A stretch of 64,000 nt of DNA from Bosea sp. 685. GTDB lineage: Bacteria; Pseudomonadota; Alphaproteobacteria; Rhizobiales; Beijerinckiaceae. A program made the position numbers and the translations under genes. The DNA lies in NCBI RefSeq assembly GCF_031884435.1, contig NZ_CP134779.1, positions 1,550,001 to 1,614,000 on the forward strand, written 5' to 3'. Positions 16,894 to 26,099 of this stretch are shown here, one piece after another (position 1 is the first letter of the stretch; every line of letters begins with the position of its first letter). The notes beneath the pieces are model-generated. The model saw only the letters and a list, made by a program, of their open reading frames with translations. It did no database searches and had not been told where the DNA came from.

Positions 16894-17904
16894 GTGTACG
16901 ACCTCGCCGATGAAGGCCCAGCTCCGGAGCGGCAGGAGGTCGATGCGAGGTTCATGCGCAGCCTGCTGGCCGCATCGGACGACTGCATCAAGGTTTTGAC
17001 CCTCGACGGCGCGCTCAGCTTCATGAGCGAGGGTGGCCAGCGCGTGATGGAGATCAGCGACTTCAATGCGGTCAGGGGCTGCTCCTGGCCGGACTTCTGG
17101 CAGGGCGACGGCAATGCCGATGCGAAGGCGGCGATTGCGGCGGCAAAAGCGGGACGAAGCTCGCGTTTCCAGGGCGCCGCCAATACCGCGCTGGGAAATC
17201 CGCGCTGGTGGGATGTGCAGGTTTCGCCCATTCTGGGTCCGGACGGGCGCCCCGAAAGCATCCTGTCGGTCTCCCGCGACGTCACGGAACTCAAGCGCGC
17301 CGAGGAGCGCCAGCGGCTGCTCGCGCTGGAGCTCAAGCATCGCATCAAGAACACCATCGCCATGATCCAGGCGATCGCGAACCAGACGCTGAGGAGCGGC
17401 GCGGAACTGGCCGATGCCAAGGCCGCGCTGATGGACCGGCTGAAGAACATGGCCGATGCCCAGGATCTGCTGACGCAGTCGGCCTGGTCGAGAGCTCGCA
17501 TGCATGAGCTCGTCGCCAAAGTCGTAACGCCCCAGGGCGAGGCGGACCGGATTGGGGTTGACGGGCCCGATGTCGAATTGTCCTCGAAATGCGCGCTGGC
17601 GATGTCGCTGGCGCTGCACGAGTTGACGACCAATGCGATGAAATACGGGGCCCTGTTGGGAGAGGTTGGCCGGGTCGGCGTGGCCTGGACGATCGACCAC
17701 GCGGCGAGCCCGCCGCAGTTCCGGTTCGAGTGGCGGGAGACAGGCGGGCCGGTCGTCACCCCGCCATCGCATGTCGGGTTCGGCTCACGCATGATCGAGC
17801 GGGCGCTGGCGGGCTATTTTGCCGGTACGGCCGGGATGGAATACCCGCCGACGGGTGTCATCTTCACGCTGGTGGCGCCGCTCGAGGCCCTGACGGCCGA
17901 GTGA
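16894..17904 (+). CDS. PAS-containing HWE-family sensor histidine kinase
   Basis: A 336-residue soluble kinase. A PAS domain (about residues 20-135, ending in LSVSRDVTELKRAEER) is followed by an HWE-type dimerisation and ATPase domain. The phospho-acceptor His is in ALELKHRIKNTIAMIQAIANQT, the N-box in LALHELTTNAMKYGAL, and the tryptophan-glutamate signature in RFEWRETGGP. No membrane segment or receiver domain is present and no response regulator is adjacent, so its partner is unknown. A GTG start at 16894 is used; no in-frame ATG lies before the PAS domain. Confidence 0.88.
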   Translation: MYDLADEGPAPERQEVDARFMRSLLAASDDCIKVLTLDGALSFMSEGGQRVMEISDFNAVRGCSWPDFWQGDGNADAKAAIAAAKAGRSSRFQGAANTALGNPRWWDVQVSPILGPDGRPESILSVSRDVTELKRAEERQRLLALELKHRIKNTIAMIQAIANQTLRSGAELADAKAALMDRLKNMADAQDLLTQSAWSRARMHELVAKVVTPQGEADRIGVDGPDVELSSKCALAMSLALHELTTNAMKYGALLGEVGRVGVAWTIDHAASPPQFRFEWRETGGPVVTPPSHVGFGSRMIERALAGYFAGTAGMEYPPTGVIFTLVAPLEALTAE

Positions 17905-17913
17905 ACGGGGGCT

Positions 17914-19059
17914 TCAGCCCTTGCCGCCCACCAGAATCCGCCCATCGACATCGCGCACATCGCGCAGGCCGCACAGCGCCATGGTGATGTCGAGTTCCTT
18001 GCGGATGATGTCGAGGCAGCGGGTGACGCCCTCTTCGCCCATGGCGCCCAGCCCATAGAGGAAGGCGCGGCCGATGAAGGTGCCGTGGGCGCCGAGCGCC
18101 AGCGCCTTGATCACGTCCTGGCCCGAGCGGATGCCGCCGTCGAACAGGATCTCCATGCGCCCGCCGACCTGCTCGACGATAGCCGGCAGCGCCGCGATCG
18201 AGGACAGTGCGCCGTCGAGCTGGCGGCCGCCATGGTTGGAGACGATCAACGCGTCGGCGCCGCTCTTGGCTGCCATCTCGGCATCTTCGGGGTCGAGGAT
18301 GCCCTTGAGGATCAGCTTGCCGCCCCAGAGATCCTTGATCCATTTGACGTCGTCCCAGCTCAGGGCCGGGTCGAACTGCTCGGCGGTCCAGGAGGAGAGC
18401 GAGGAGAGATCGCCGACGCCCTTGGCGTGGCCGACGATATTGCCGAAGGAGCGGCGCGGCGTGTCGAGCATGCCCAGGCACCAGCGCGGCTTGGTGGCGA
18501 GGTTGATCAGGTTGGCGATGGTGGGCTTGGGCGGTGCGCTGAGGCCGTTGCGGATGTCCTTGTGGCGCTGGCCGAGGATCTGCAGGTCGAGCGTCAGCAC
18601 CAGCGCCGTGACGCCGGCATCCTTGGCGCGCTGGATCAGCCGGGCGATGAAGTCGCGGTCCTTCATCACATAGAGCTGGAACCAGAACGGCTTGCCGACA
18701 TGGTTGGCGATGTCCTCGAGCGAGCAGATGCTCATGGTCGAGAGCGTGAAGGGCACGCCGGCCTTGGCCGCGGCGCGCGCGGCGAGGATTTCGCCATCGG
18801 CGTGCTGCATGCCGGTGAGGCCGGTGGGGGCGAGCGCGACCGGCATGGCGACGGGCTGGCCGACCATGGTCGAAGCCAGCGTGCGGTTGGTCATGTCGAC
18901 GGCGACGCGCTGGCGCAGCTTGATGACGGCGAAATCGGTCTCGTTGGCGCGGTAGGTGCCCTCGGTCCAGGCGCCGGAATCGGCGTAGTCGTAGAACATG
19001 CGCGGCACCCGGCGCTTGGCCAGGATGCGCAGATCCTCGATGGTCAGGGGCTGGGCCAT
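17914..19059 (-). CDS. lldD: FMN-dependent L-lactate dehydrogenase LldD-like
   Basis: Alpha-hydroxyacid oxidoreductase that converts L-lactate to pyruvate and passes electrons to the respiratory chain. The 381-residue length fits LldD. Conserved sites are FYDYADSGAWTE (about 23-34), APTGLTGM, FQLYVMKDR, LTLDLQILGQRHKD, the Lys in LILKGIL, the catalytic His in VSNHGGRQLDG and the FMN phosphate site FDGGIRSGQD. The start MAQPLTIEDL at 19059 is preferred over an upstream extension. A related glycolate or mandelate substrate cannot be excluded. It lies 67 bases downstream of yitT on the same strand. Confidence 0.85.
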   Translation of the reverse strand: MAQPLTIEDLRILAKRRVPRMFYDYADSGAWTEGTYRANETDFAVIKLRQRVAVDMTNRTLASTMVGQPVAMPVALAPTGLTGMQHADGEILAARAAAKAGVPFTLSTMSICSLEDIANHVGKPFWFQLYVMKDRDFIARLIQRAKDAGVTALVLTLDLQILGQRHKDIRNGLSAPPKPTIANLINLATKPRWCLGMLDTPRRSFGNIVGHAKGVGDLSSLSSWTAEQFDPALSWDDVKWIKDLWGGKLILKGILDPEDAEMAAKSGADALIVSNHGGRQLDGALSSIAALPAIVEQVGGRMEILFDGGIRSGQDVIKALALGAHGTFIGRAFLYGLGAMGEEGVTRCLDIIRKELDITMALCGLRDVRDVDGRILVGGKG

Positions 19060-19126
19060 GCTCGTCGCCTCCACGCGTGTGTTTGACGGCGAGGTCGCAT
19101 GGAAATTTGCAGGTGGCAACCGCTCC

Positions 19127-19753
19127 TTACGACACCCCCATATACCGTCCGGGCTTGTGGTTGATCGCGAGGATGAGGTTGAGCACGGCTGCGCCGGCTA
19201 GCGAGATCAGCACCTTGTCGAGCGGCAGCAGGAAGAGCGCCCCGGTGAGGATCACCACATCGACGCCGAGCTGGAACCAGCCGGCGCGGATGCCGTGATG
19301 CTCCTGCAGATAGAGCGCCAGGATGTTGATGCCGCCAAGCCCGGTGCGGTGGCGGAAGAGCGCGAGCAGGCCGAGCCCCATGAAGCTGCCGCCCGCGATC
19401 GCGGCATAGAGCGGGTCGACAGCCTCGATCCGGAGCCAGGCCGGTGTCGCCCAGGTGAAGACCGAGACAAGCCCGACCGCGATGAAGGTGCGCGCCGCGA
19501 AGCGCCAGCCCATGCGGCGGATCGCCAGCCAGTAGAAGGGCAGGTTGAGGGCGAAGAACAGGATGCCGAAATTGATGCCGGTGGCGAATTGCAGCAGGAG
19601 CGCCAGGCCCGCCGCCCCGCTCGTGAGCAAGGTCGCCTTGGTGTAGAGCACGATGCCGATGCTCACCATCAAGGTGCCGAGCAGCATTGCCAACACGTCT
19701 TCATAGAAGCGGTGGCGTTCGCCCGTCTCCAAGGCGGTGGCAGCTTGCGTCAT
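19127..19753 (-). CDS. YitT-family integral membrane protein
   Basis: A 208-residue inner-membrane protein with about six hydrophobic segments. The YitT pattern is visible in GTLMVSIGIVLYTKATLLTS and GAAGLALLLQFATGINFG (N-terminal), and in GSFMGLGLLALFRHRTGLGG and NILALYLQEHHGIRAGW. The C-terminal soluble DUF2179 domain found in many YitT proteins is missing. The function is unknown. It is upstream of lldD on the same strand and divergent from bglX. Confidence 0.82.
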   Translation of the reverse strand: MTQAATALETGERHRFYEDVLAMLLGTLMVSIGIVLYTKATLLTSGAAGLALLLQFATGINFGILFFALNLPFYWLAIRRMGWRFAARTFIAVGLVSVFTWATPAWLRIEAVDPLYAAIAGGSFMGLGLLALFRHRTGLGGINILALYLQEHHGIRAGWFQLGVDVVILTGALFLLPLDKVLISLAGAAVLNLILAINHKPGRYMGVS

Positions 19754-19875
19754 CGCGTCATCCCGGTTCGCGCGCCTTCGGCAGGGCTCGCCCTGCGGCG
19801 ATGCAACGGTTGAGCCATGCGGAGCGATCCTGTAGGGCCGGACCACCCTTTCCGCCAGTGAGCGAGACCTGTTCC

Positions 19876-22089
19876 ATGATCCTGCGGCTCGTCGCTGCGT
19901 TCCTGCTCTGCCTTGTTGCGCCCCAGGCCTTTGCTGATAACGCCTTTGCCGATGACACCGTCGCCTGGAAGACCGGGCGCGAGGCCGCCGCGATCGAACG
20001 GCGCATCGACGCGCTGCTGGCGAAGATGACGCTGGAGGAGAAGGTGGGGCAGCTCCATCTCTCGGGGCGCGGCGACGGCTTCGACATCAACCAGATCAAG
20101 ACCGGCCACATGGGCGGGGTGATGAACTTCGTCGTGCCCAGCGAGGTGCTCGCCGTCCAGCACGCCGCGCGCGAATCGCGCCTGAAGATCCCGGTGATCA
20201 TCGGGCTCGACGCGGTTCACGGCTTCTCGACCTATTTTCCGCTGCCGCTCGGCCAGGCCTCGACCTGGAATCCCAAGCTGATCGAAGAGGCGGCCTATTG
20301 GACCGGCCGCGAGGCGCGCGCCGCGGGCATCCAGTGGACCTTTGCGCCGATGGTCGACATCTCGCGTGATCCGCGCTGGGGCCGGGTGCTGGAAGGGGCG
20401 GGGGAGGACCCGTATCTCGCCTCGGTCGTGGCCGCAGCGCGCACCCATGGCTATCAGCGCGGCGGCGTCGCGACCACGGCGAAGCATTTCGTCGGCTATG
20501 GCGCGGCGGAAGCCGGCCGCGACTATAATTCGACCTGGATCCCGACGAGCCAGCTGTACGATCTCTACCTGCCGCCGTTCAAGGCGTCGTTCGAGGCGGG
20601 CTCGATGACGGCGATGGCGGCGTTCAACGCGCTGAACGGCATGCCAGCGACCGCCCATCGCGGCATGCTGACCGATCTGCTGCGCGGGAAATGGGGCTTC
20701 AAGGGCTTCGTCACCTCGGATTTCGGCTCGATCACCGAACTCAGGCTGCACGGTATCGCCAAGGATGATGCCGAGGCCGCGCGCAAGGCGCTGCTTGCCG
20801 GCATCGACATGGACATGATGGGCGATGTCTATCTCAAGCATCTCGGCAATGAGGTGACGGCCGGCCGCGTGCCGATGAAGGCTCTGAACGAGGCCGTGCG
20901 CCGGGTGCTGCGGGTGAAATTCCATCTCGGCCTGTTCGAGCGCGCCGATATCGATCCGGCTGCGGCGCCGGCGCTGATGCAGACGCAGGCCGCCCGCGAG
21001 GTGGCACTGAAGGCGGCCCAGGAAGGGGTGATCCTGCTGAAGAACGCCAATGAGACGCTGCCGATCGCGGCGGGCGTCAAATCGGTCGCGGTCATCGGCG
21101 CGATGGCGCGCCCCGAGGATGAGCGGGTCTGGACCGATCCCGCCGGGCTTGGCCGGCGCGTCATCCAGGCGCTGCCCGAGGCGCTGAAGGAGCGACTGCC
21201 GGCTGACGCGAACGTCGTCTACGAGCCCGCCTTCACCAAAGCCTGCGGCACGGAGTTCGCCGACAAGGGCGCTGCGCTGCGCGCGGCTGCCGCGAGCGAC
21301 GTGATCGTCGCGATGCTGGGTGAGGATTGCGAGTTCATGGGCGAGGGCGCCTCGCGCACCAATCTCGGCCTGCCCGGGGTGCAGCAGGAACTGCTGGAGG
21401 CGCTGGTCGCTACCGGCAAGCCGGTCGTGCTGGTGCTGGCGACGGCGCGGCCTTTGGTGTTGAGCTGGGCCGAGGCCCATGTCGCGGCGATCGTCCAGAC
21501 CTTCCATGGCGGCACGGAAGGGCGGACCGCCATCGCTGATGTTCTGGCCGGCAAGGTCAATCCGTCAGGGCGCGTGCCGATGAGTTTTCCGCGCTCGGTC
21601 GGGCAGATCCCGGTTTATTACGACCAGTTGCCGACCGGCCGGCCCGAGAAGGTCCGCCAGCGCTATGAATCCATCTTCATGGACGAGAAGAACGAGGCGC
21701 TCTACCCGTTCGGCTATGGCCTGTCCTATTCCCGCTTCACCTATGCCAATCCGCGTGTCGACAAGGCAAGCGTACCGATGAACGGGACCGTCGAGGTCTC
21801 GGTCGATGTCGGCAATGCCGGCTCCCGCGACGGGCAGGAGGTGGTGCAACTCTATATCCGCCAGCCGGTCGCCAGCCGCTCGCGGCCGCTGCGCGAATTG
21901 AAGGCATTTGAGAAGGTCGCGTTGCGCGCCGGGGAGACGCGGACGGTGCGCTTCAAGCTGGATGTGGCCCGGCTCGGCGTCCATGACGACGCGGGGCGCT
22001 ATGTCCTCGACCCCGGAACCTTCGAAATCTATCTCGGCGGCTCGTCGCGGGCGTCGGAAACGGTCAGCTTCATTCTGACCAAGTCTTGA
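19876..22089 (+). CDS. bglX: Periplasmic beta-glucosidase BglX (GH3)
   Basis: Glycoside hydrolase family 3 enzyme that cleaves beta-glucosides in the periplasm. The 737-residue product has a signal peptide (MILRLVAAFLLCLVAPQAFA), the GH3 N-domain (MTLEEKVGQLHLSG, IQWTFAPMVDISRDPRWGR, KHFVGYGAAEAGRDYN), the catalytic nucleophile Asp in GFKGFVTSDFGSITEL, a GH3 C-domain (VILLKNANETLPI, VAMLGEDCEFMGEG) and a fibronectin III-like end. The ATG at 19876 gives the signal peptide; the upstream extension does not. Confidence 0.92.
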   Translation: MILRLVAAFLLCLVAPQAFADNAFADDTVAWKTGREAAAIERRIDALLAKMTLEEKVGQLHLSGRGDGFDINQIKTGHMGGVMNFVVPSEVLAVQHAARESRLKIPVIIGLDAVHGFSTYFPLPLGQASTWNPKLIEEAAYWTGREARAAGIQWTFAPMVDISRDPRWGRVLEGAGEDPYLASVVAAARTHGYQRGGVATTAKHFVGYGAAEAGRDYNSTWIPTSQLYDLYLPPFKASFEAGSMTAMAAFNALNGMPATAHRGMLTDLLRGKWGFKGFVTSDFGSITELRLHGIAKDDAEAARKALLAGIDMDMMGDVYLKHLGNEVTAGRVPMKALNEAVRRVLRVKFHLGLFERADIDPAAAPALMQTQAAREVALKAAQEGVILLKNANETLPIAAGVKSVAVIGAMARPEDERVWTDPAGLGRRVIQALPEALKERLPADANVVYEPAFTKACGTEFADKGAALRAAAASDVIVAMLGEDCEFMGEGASRTNLGLPGVQQELLEALVATGKPVVLVLATARPLVLSWAEAHVAAIVQTFHGGTEGRTAIADVLAGKVNPSGRVPMSFPRSVGQIPVYYDQLPTGRPEKVRQRYESIFMDEKNEALYPFGYGLSYSRFTYANPRVDKASVPMNGTVEVSVDVGNAGSRDGQEVVQLYIRQPVASRSRPLRELKAFEKVALRAGETRTVRFKLDVARLGVHDDAGRYVLDPGTFEIYLGGSSRASETVSFILTKS

Positions 22090-22221
22090 TCGGATCGCCT
22101 CGCGCCCTGCATTCCCTTTGGTCTCGACAAGGATGAATTTTCGGTCAATCCTTTGAGGGCGCGGCCTTCGGACGCTTGCATCCGTCGGCTGGCAAGATGC
22201 GTGGCTCCAAAGGATGCGGCG

Positions 22222-22425
22222 ATGGCGACCGGAACCGTAAAATGGTTCAATACTGAGAAGGGCTTTGGTTTCATTCAACCTGCTGACGGCGGCAAGGACG
22301 TGTTCGTCCATATAACTGCCGTAAAGGAAGCAGGCCTGATGACCCTGACGGAAGGGCAGAAAGTCTCGTTCGAGCTCAAGACCGAGCGCGGCAAGACGGC
22401 GGCGGGATCGCTCCAGCTGATCTGA
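22222..22425 (+). CDS. Cold-shock domain protein (CspA family)
   Basis: A 67-residue single cold-shock domain protein that binds single-stranded RNA/DNA. RNP1 is KGFGFIQ and RNP2 is DVFVHI, preceded by [10 protein letters not shown]. Start at the ATG 22222, 132 bases after bglX; the spacer could hold the structured leader typical of csp genes, but I cannot assign a fold. Whether it is cold-induced or constitutive is not shown. Confidence 0.93.
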   Translation: MATGTVKWFNTEKGFGFIQPADGGKDVFVHITAVKEAGLMTLTEGQKVSFELKTERGKTAAGSLQLI

Positions 22426-22599
22426 CCCTTTCGAGCTTGGCCTATGTCTGGAGATCGCATCCTGGCTGCTGCGATAACGAAGGGCTTTGCGCAGGAGATC
22501 GCGGGCGGTTTTTCGCTGCGGTGGAACTCGGGCAGCGGGCTCGCGGTATCGTGACGATCGCCGCAGACGCTTGCGAGCGCGAGTAGGCCGCCGCCCTGG

Positions 22600-23463
22600 T
22601 CATCGCGCGAAGCGCTTGGCTCCTGCGACGCAGAGCGCCACGGCCGCCGAGACGGCGACCATTTGCCAGCTGACCGCCTCGTTCAACAGCATCGACGCCA
22701 GCAGCAATCCGAAGAAGGGCTGCAACAATTGCAATTGCCCGACGGCGGCGATGCCGCCCTGGGCGAGGCCGCGATACCAGAAGACGAAGCCGATCAGCAT
22801 GCTGAACAGCGAGACATAGCCGAGCCCGAGCCAGGCCGGTCCGCCTGTCTGCGCGAGCGACGCCGGCATGGTGCTGAAAGTGAGCGCCGCCATGATCGGC
22901 AAGGCCAGGACCAGCGCCCAGGAGATCACCTGCCAGCCGCCGAGCCTGCGCGACAGCGCCGCGCCTTCGGCATAGCCGAGGCCGCAGATGATGATGGCGG
23001 CGAGCATCAGGAGATCGCCCAGCGGTGAGGCGTCGAAGCCGTGGGTCATGGCGAAGCCGGCGACGAGTGCGCTGCCCAGGCAGGAGAACAGCCAGAAGGC
23101 CAGGCGCGGACGCTCGCCGCCGCGCAGCACGCCGAATATCGCCGTCGCCAGCGGCAGCAGCCCGATGAAGACGATGGAATGGGCCGAGGTGACGTGCTTC
23201 AGCGCCAGCGCCGTCAGGAGCGGGAAGCCCACGACGACGCTGAGCGCGACCACGACGAGCGAGACGAGATCTCCCCGTTCCGGCCGCTTCTGCCGGAAAG
23301 CGAGCAAGAGCCCGAGCGCGAGGATGCCGGCGATGGCGGCCCGCGCGGCGGTGAGGAAGACGGGGTCGAAATCGGCCACCGCCACCCGCGTCGCAGGCAG
23401 CGAGCCGCTGAAGATCAGCACGCCGATCAAGCCGTTGATCCAGCCGCTCAAGGTCTTGTCCAT
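22600..23463 (-). CDS. EamA-family (DMT) transporter
   Basis: A 287-residue inner-membrane protein with about ten transmembrane segments in two EamA repeats. The first begins GWINGLIGVLIFSGSLPATRVAVADFDPVFLTAAR and the second spans about residues 145-280. It is probably a metabolite or amino-acid exporter. It is divergent from a MocR-type regulator, with an operator-like palindrome between them, so it is the likely regulated target. The 22426-22599 stretch beyond its stop holds no recognisable gene. Confidence 0.88.
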   Translation of the reverse strand: MDKTLSGWINGLIGVLIFSGSLPATRVAVADFDPVFLTAARAAIAGILALGLLLAFRQKRPERGDLVSLVVVALSVVVGFPLLTALALKHVTSAHSIVFIGLLPLATAIFGVLRGGERPRLAFWLFSCLGSALVAGFAMTHGFDASPLGDLLMLAAIIICGLGYAEGAALSRRLGGWQVISWALVLALPIMAALTFSTMPASLAQTGGPAWLGLGYVSLFSMLIGFVFWYRGLAQGGIAAVGQLQLLQPFFGLLLASMLLNEAVSWQMVAVSAAVALCVAGAKRFAR

Positions 23464-23517
23464 CGATCACGCTCCGATTTCTGCATGCATCGAGGGTGCG
23501 GCGTCGTTTTTCCAGAG

Positions 23518-23545
23518 ACAGTTCAATACAGTTGATACAAACTGT
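23518..23545. promoter_or_regulatory. Putative MocR operator (direct plus inverted repeat)
   Basis: ACAGTT occurs at 23518-23523 and again at 23528-23533 (10-base period, direct), and AACTGT at 23540-23545 is the inverted partner of the second copy, giving ACAGTT-N6-AACTGT. It lies between the divergent EamA and MocR genes, 22 bases before the regulator start. Direct-plus-inverted arrangements are known for MocR regulators. Confidence 0.7.
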
Positions 23546-23567
23546 GCTGCTTTCAGGAGCGATACGG

Positions 23568-25031
23568 ATGCATGATTGGGTTCTGCCGAACAGCGATGAC
23601 GGCACGCTGGTCGAGCGCGTCATGGCGGCCGTCAACCAGCGGATTGCGGGGCGGGCGCTTGCGCCGGGAGCCAAGCTGCCTTCGCTGCGCAGCCTCGCCG
23701 AGACGATGGGCGTGTCGAAATCGACCGTGGTGGAGGCCTATGATCGCCTCGCGGCCGAAGGCGTGATCCAGGCGCGGCGCGGCTCCGGCTTTTATGTGGT
23801 GGGACATGCGCCGCCCTTCTCGGTCGCCGATCTGGGCCCAAGGCTCGAGCGCGCGGTCGATCCGTTCTGGGTCTCGCGGCAATCGCTCGATGCCGGTGAT
23901 GGCGTTCTCAAGCCAGGCTGTGGCTGGCTGCCGGCCGATTGGCTGCCGGAGGACAGCATGCGCCGGGCGTTGCGGGCGCTGTCGCGTGCGCCGGCCGAAA
24001 CGCTGGCGGATTACGGTACCCCGCTGGGCTTGGCGCCGCTGCGGCAGGTGCTGGCCCGCCGCATGGCGCTCCACGGCATCGAGGTTGGGCCGGACCGGAT
24101 CATGCTGACGGAATCCGGTACGCAGGCGCTTGACCTCGCCTGTCGTTTTCTGGTCGAGCCGGGTGACACGGTTCTCGTCGACGATCCCTGCTATTTCAAT
24201 TTTCACGCCCTGCTGCGGGCGCATCGCGTCCGCATCGTGGGCGTGCCCTATACCCAGAACGGGCCGGACACCGTGCAGTTCGAGCAGGTGCTGGCGGAGC
24301 ATCGCCCGCGCCTCTACATCACCAATTCCGCGCTTCACAACCCGACTGGCGCGACGCTGTCCCCGGTCGTCGCCCATCGCGTGTTGAAGCTCGCCGACCA
24401 GTTCGGCTTGACGATCATCGAGGACGACATCTTCGCCGATTTCGAGCTGGAGCCGGCCCCGCGCCTGGCCGCTTTCGACGGGCTCGACCGCGTCGTCCAG
24501 ATCGGCAGCTTTTCCAAGTCGCTCTCGGCTTCGGTGCGCTGTGGCTACATTGCGGCAAAGCGGGACTGGATCGAGGGGCTGATCGATCTCAAGATTGCGG
24601 CCTCCTTCGGCACCGGCCGCCTTGCGGCCGAGATGGTCCTGACCATCCTCAGGGATGGCAGCTATCGCAAATACATGGATGGGCTGCGCGCGCGTCTGGC
24701 GCGGGCCATGAGCGAGACCTCGGCACGGCTCAAGGCCATGGGCATCCAGCCCTGGATAGAGCCGCGCGGCGGCATGTTCCTGTGGTGCGTGCTGCCCGAG
24801 GGGCTGGATTCCTCGATGATCGCGCGGCAGTTGCTGGCGGAGGACATCGTGCTGGCGCCGGGTAACGTCTACAGCCTGTCGCAATCGGCGGGCCGGTTCC
24901 TGCGCTTCAATGTCGCGCAATCCAGCGATCCGCGTCTGTTCAGCGCGCTTGGGCGGGCCATGGCGACCGCCGCGCGGCACGGTGCGCGGCGCGGGGCGCC
25001 GGCACAGATTGAGCTTGCGCGAACGCCGTGA
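23568..25031 (+). CDS. MocR-family regulator (GntR wHTH fused to class I aminotransferase fold)
   Basis: A 487-residue PLP-dependent transcription factor. The GntR winged helix is at about residues 10-80 (PGAKLPSLRSLAETMGVSKS, then TVVEAYDRLAAEGVIQARRG). The aminotransferase-like domain has TESGTQALDLACRFLVEPGD, DDPCYFNFHALL, LHNPTGATLS and the PLP-binding Lys in GSFSKSLSASVRCGYI. Start at the ATG 23568 with an AGGAGC ribosome site. It probably controls the divergent EamA exporter in response to an amino compound or PLP (inference). Confidence 0.9.
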   Translation: MHDWVLPNSDDGTLVERVMAAVNQRIAGRALAPGAKLPSLRSLAETMGVSKSTVVEAYDRLAAEGVIQARRGSGFYVVGHAPPFSVADLGPRLERAVDPFWVSRQSLDAGDGVLKPGCGWLPADWLPEDSMRRALRALSRAPAETLADYGTPLGLAPLRQVLARRMALHGIEVGPDRIMLTESGTQALDLACRFLVEPGDTVLVDDPCYFNFHALLRAHRVRIVGVPYTQNGPDTVQFEQVLAEHRPRLYITNSALHNPTGATLSPVVAHRVLKLADQFGLTIIEDDIFADFELEPAPRLAAFDGLDRVVQIGSFSKSLSASVRCGYIAAKRDWIEGLIDLKIAASFGTGRLAAEMVLTILRDGSYRKYMDGLRARLARAMSETSARLKAMGIQPWIEPRGGMFLWCVLPEGLDSSMIARQLLAEDIVLAPGNVYSLSQSAGRFLRFNVAQSSDPRLFSALGRAMATAARHGARRGAPAQIELARTP

Positions 25032-25060
25032 TTGACATAAAGATATCTTTATATCTTTCT
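25032..25060 (+). promoter_or_regulatory. Promoter with 16-bp perfect palindrome, candidate SahR-type operator
   Basis: A consensus -35 TTGACA (25032-25037) runs directly into the perfect palindrome ATAAAGATATCTTTAT (25037-25052); a partial repeat ATATCTTT follows (25051-25058). A regulator bound here would occlude the promoter. It lies 48 bases before the ArsR-methyltransferase start and would control it with metF. The assignment to SahR (S-adenosylhomocysteine-responsive ArsR regulator) is inferred from the operon. Confidence 0.72.
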
Positions 25061-25100
25061 TGGCTTCATCGCGGAGTTCGAGCGCTTGCGCCAGCCGACC

Positions 25101-26099
25101 ATGGTCTCGTCCGATGTTCTGCTCGCCGGCCTGCGCGCGGCCGGTGAAGAGACGCGGCTGCGTATCCTGGCGCTGCTCTCCGAGGGTGAATTGTCGGTGT
25201 CGGATCTGACCGACATTCTCGGCCAGTCGCAGCCGCGCATTTCGCGCCATCTCAAATTGCTGACCGAGGCCGGGCTGGTGCGGCGCTCGCGCGAGGGGGC
25301 CTGGGCCTTCTTCCGGCTCGACGAGACCGGGGCGGGCGGCGCCTTCGCCGCTTCGCTCGCGGCCTGGCTCGATCCGCGCGATCCGGTGCTCGCTGCCGAT
25401 CGCGAACGGCTGTCGGCGGTGCGCATGTCGCGCGCCGAGGCGGCGCAGGGCTATTTCGCCAGCGTTGCGCGCGACTGGGACCGGCTGCGCTCGCTGCATG
25501 TGCCTGATGAGGCGGTCGAAGCCGCCGTGGAAGCCGCCGCCCGCGAAGGCGCGCGTGGCGCGCTGCTCGATCTCGGCACCGGCACGGGACGCATGCTGGA
25601 GCGGATTGCGCCGACCTTCGGCCGCGCCGTCGGCGTCGACGCCAATCACGCCATGCTTGCGGTTGCGCGCGCCAATCTGGAGAAGGCCGGGCTGTCGCGC
25701 GTGGAATTGCGCCAGGGCGACATCTACGCGCTGCCCTTCACGCGCGGCTCCTTCGATCTCGTCGTGATCCATCAGGTCCTGCATTTCCTCGACGATCCTG
25801 GCCGCGCCGTGCGCGAGGCGACGGCGATGCTCAGCCCCGGCGGGCGCTTGATCGTGGTCGATTTCGCGCCCCATGAGATGGAGTTCCTGCGCGCCGAGCA
25901 TGCGCATCGCCGGCTGGGCTTCTCAAAAGCCCAGATTTCCGGCTGGTTCTCGGAGGCCGGGCTTAACTGCGATCTCGCCGAGGAGATCAAATCAGCGGGC
26001 GGCGTCTCCGCTGAGCTCACCGTCATGCTCTGGCGCGGGCAGGACCGGCGCAAGCCGGCTGAGCAGAGCTTGCGTCAAACCAATCTCGAGGTTGCCTGA
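25101..26099 (+). CDS. ArsR-family regulator fused to SAM methyltransferase domain (SahR-like)
   Basis: A 332-residue two-domain protein. An N-terminal ArsR winged helix (about residues 1-85; LSVSDLTDILGQSQPRISRH) is joined to a class I methyltransferase fold (LLDLGTGTGRMLERI at about 155, GVDANHAML, QGDIYALPF). Such fusions next to metF/metH are thought to sense S-adenosylhomocysteine and repress methionine-cycle genes. No metal-binding cysteine motif of arsenic sensors is present. The ATG at 25101 is used; a TTG at 25086 is possible. It overlaps metF as TGATG. Confidence 0.85.
   Translation: MVSSDVLLAGLRAAGEETRLRILALLSEGELSVSDLTDILGQSQPRISRHLKLLTEAGLVRRSREGAWAFFRLDETGAGGAFAASLAAWLDPRDPVLAADRERLSAVRMSRAEAAQGYFASVARDWDRLRSLHVPDEAVEAAVEAAAREGARGALLDLGTGTGRMLERIAPTFGRAVGVDANHAMLAVARANLEKAGLSRVELRQGDIYALPFTRGSFDLVVIHQVLHFLDDPGRAVREATAMLSPGGRLIVVDFAPHEMEFLRAEHAHRRLGFSKAQISGWFSEAGLNCDLAEEIKSAGGVSAELTVMLWRGQDRRKPAEQSLRQTNLEVA

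Noticed and set aside
22442..22599. Possible small gene between the cold-shock and EamA genes
   Set aside because: No reading frame with a convincing start or product; only antisense shadow of the EamA gene.
23553..25907. A 784-codon antisense frame opposite the MocR and SahR-like genes
   Set aside because: Both sense genes have clear families and operators; the antisense product has none.
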